In this document: in pieces, positions 62,629 to 64,000 of the stretch | How positions within the stretch are numbered: position 1 is the first letter of the stretch | How the letters are laid out: every line of letters begins with the position of its first letter | From: JAALLB01 sp964502215 | Lineage (GTDB): Bacteria; Pseudomonadota; Alphaproteobacteria; Rhizobiales; Rhizobiaceae | Direction: 5' to 3' | Length of the DNA: 64,000 nucleotides | NCBI GenBank assembly: GCA_964502215.1 | Contig: CAZCUN010000008.1 | Span: forward strand, 10,479-74,478 | Program-made: the position numbers and the translations under genes | The notes under the pieces: model-generated | Told to the model about the DNA's origin: nothing | Database searches by the model: none | The model's input: the letters and a program-made list of their open reading frames with translations, nothing else

Positions 62629-63822
62629 TTACCCTTTAACAGCCTTAACAATCTTCTGAGCTGCATCGTCTAGGTCATCAGCGGCAACAACGTCAACGTC
62701 GCTTTCGTTGATGATTTTCTTGCCTTCTTCAACCTTTGTACCTTCAAGGCGCACAACTAGCGGCACTTTAAGACCTACGTCTTTAACAGCTGTCACAACA
62801 CCTTCTGCAATTACGTCACAGCGCATGATACCGCCGAAGATGTTTACTAGGATGCCTTTAACTTGTGGGTCGGACGTGATGATCTTGAACGCGGCTGTTA
62901 CTTTTTCAACTGTCGCCCCACCACCAACATCTAGGAAGTTTGCTGGCTCTGCGCCATAAAGCTTGATGATGTCCATCGTCGCCATCGCAAGACCAGCACC
63001 GTTCACCATACAACCGATATCACCATCAAGAGCGATATAAGCTAGGTCATATTTTGAAGCTTCGATTTCTTTTGCATCTTCTTCAGAAAAATCACGAAGC
63101 TCTTGCAATTCAGGGTGACGGAACTCTGCATTGCCATCGAACGAGCATTTTGCATCTAGGACACGAAGGTGTCCGTCTTTCATGACGATAAGCGGATTGA
63201 TTTCGAGAAGGCTCATGTCTTTTTCAACAAATGTATTATACAAAATTGGGAAAAGGCTTTCTGCATCTTTTGCGGCAGCGCCATCAATTTTAAAAGCAGC
63301 AACCAATTTAGCAACATCTGCTGGCGTGCATCCTACTTCAGGATCAATGCCAATCGTATGAATAAGGTCAGGCGTATCTTCTGCAACTGCTTCAATGTCC
63401 ATGCCACCTTCTGTTGAAGCTACAAAAGAAACAAGGCCAGTTTCACGGTCAACCAGCACTGATAAATATAATTCGCGATCGATGTCTGCACCGTCTTCTA
63501 GGTATAGACGGTTTACTTGTTTACCAGCAGGGCCAGTTTGTTTTGTAACAAGCGTGTTGCCGAGCATTTCTTTTACGTGTGAACGTACTTCATCAGGGTT
63601 AAACGCTAAACGAACACCGCCAGCTGCATCTTTTGGTAATTCTTTGAATTTACCCTTGCCGCGTCCACCAGCATGGATTTGGCTTTTAACCACATAAAGC
63701 GGGCCAGGAAGCGCATCAATTGCAGCGTCAACGTCAGCCTCTGTCATAATTGGAACGCCAGCCGCTACAGGAGCGCCTTCTGCTTTCAAAAGTGCTTTTG
63801 CCTGATATTCATGAATGTTCAT
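62629..63822 (-). CDS. sucC: Succinate--CoA ligase beta subunit
   Basis: SucC carries the nucleotide-binding ATP-grasp domain and the succinate site. The 397-aa protein begins MNIHEYQAKALLKAEGAPV and shows VVKSQIHAGGRGKGKF (nucleotide loop), SLLEINPLIV (metal ligands) and LVNIFGGIMRCDVIAEGVV near the C-terminus. The length is normal. The 178 bp upstream, to the window edge, should hold the promoter; mdh, the common upstream neighbour, is not visible. Confidence 0.97.
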   Translation of the reverse strand: MNIHEYQAKALLKAEGAPVAAGVPIMTEADVDAAIDALPGPLYVVKSQIHAGGRGKGKFKELPKDAAGGVRLAFNPDEVRSHVKEMLGNTLVTKQTGPAGKQVNRLYLEDGADIDRELYLSVLVDRETGLVSFVASTEGGMDIEAVAEDTPDLIHTIGIDPEVGCTPADVAKLVAAFKIDGAAAKDAESLFPILYNTFVEKDMSLLEINPLIVMKDGHLRVLDAKCSFDGNAEFRHPELQELRDFSEEDAKEIEASKYDLAYIALDGDIGCMVNGAGLAMATMDIIKLYGAEPANFLDVGGGATVEKVTAAFKIITSDPQVKGILVNIFGGIMRCDVIAEGVVTAVKDVGLKVPLVVRLEGTKVEEGKKIINESDVDVVAADDLDDAAQKIVKAVKG

Positions 63823-63949
63823 TGGATAATTTACCTGTTTTCAATCAAGTTGGAATCTTGCAGATAGGTTTATTACCCCTCTCGCCTAATGGCAACAGGC
63901 ATAAAGTAGTATTTTAGTGTGCAAAAATGAAAGGAGTGTAATTTCTAAG

Positions 63950-64000
63950 GGGCTGTCCCAGATAACTACGATAAATATTGTTTAACCCATTGGTTCAATT
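63950..64000. mobile_element. Possible insertion-sequence terminal inverted repeat at window edge
   Basis: The sequence GGGGCTGTCCCAGATAACTA resembles the outer ends of IS5-type elements (GGGGCTGTCCCA...). Only about 50 bases are visible, with no transposase, so the assignment rests on a short similarity recalled from memory. Confidence 0.25.

Noticed and set aside
1..64000. CRISPR arrays, prophage, toxin-antitoxin or defence genes
   Set aside because: No regularly spaced repeats, integrases, phage structural genes or recognisable defence domains were seen; the window is mostly core metabolism and cell-envelope genes.

Overview
The window reads as a block of chromosome from a low-GC (roughly 38-40 %, judged by eye) alphaproteobacterium, most likely of the Hyphomicrobiales (Rhizobiales) type. 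The evidence is gene order. A rpsB-tsf-pyrH-frr-uppS-cdsA-rseP-bamA-lpxD-fabZ-lpxA-lpxI-lpxB run is followed by gltA, and a complete nuoA-N complex I operon leads into birA-rnj-mce-DUF1467-proS-lolC-lolD-dnaE. Further signs are a short ProRS without an editing insert, LpxI instead of LpxH, and alphaproteobacterial LexA boxes of the form GTTC-N7-GTTC. No plasmid, phage, CRISPR or defence island is visible; a possible insertion-sequence end sits at the extreme right edge.

Layout. 1-4 kb: a partial secreted polysaccharide deacetylase diverges from lexA, and comEC converges on lexA. 4-7 kb: gltX and gltA on the + strand, closed by a strong terminator. 7-20.6 kb (all minus): lipid A, outer-membrane assembly, undecaprenyl and CDP-diacylglycerol synthesis and translation genes. 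20.9-28 kb (minus): dnaE, an unannotated 32-codon LexA-boxed gene, lolD, lolC/E and proS. 28.1-28.5 kb: a gene-free stretch with a + strand terminator and a tandem repeat. 28.5-49.6 kb (minus): the nuo operon with six extra or extended genes, followed by birA, RNase J, a methylmalonyl-CoA epimerase-like gene and DUF1467. 49.8-50 kb: tRNA-Asp and tRNA-Val. 50-58 kb: an SGNH-like gene, a DctPQM-type TRAP transporter and a divergent two-component system that probably controls it. 58-64 kb: ppdK, then sucD and sucC with an unknown secreted protein between them.

The most interesting points are these. First, a complete mini-transcription unit lies between lolD and dnaE (three phased LexA half-sites, SD, 32-aa single-TM peptide, terminator). 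It looks like an SOS-induced division inhibitor of the SidA type. Second, one C-terminal helix-hairpin-helix module of about 64 residues is shared by ribosomal protein S2, NuoE and two uncharacterised proteins inside the nuo operon. Third, the nuo operon carries two lipoproteins, a DUF3291 protein and a small two-TM membrane protein as additions. Fourth, dxr is missing from its usual place between cdsA and rseP. Fifth, the TRAP large permease has a ~325-residue coiled-coil tail.

All assignments come from reading the sequence and recognising families; no database search was run. Where the first possible start codon was TTG or GTG and a better ATG with an SD was present, the better start was chosen and this is stated.
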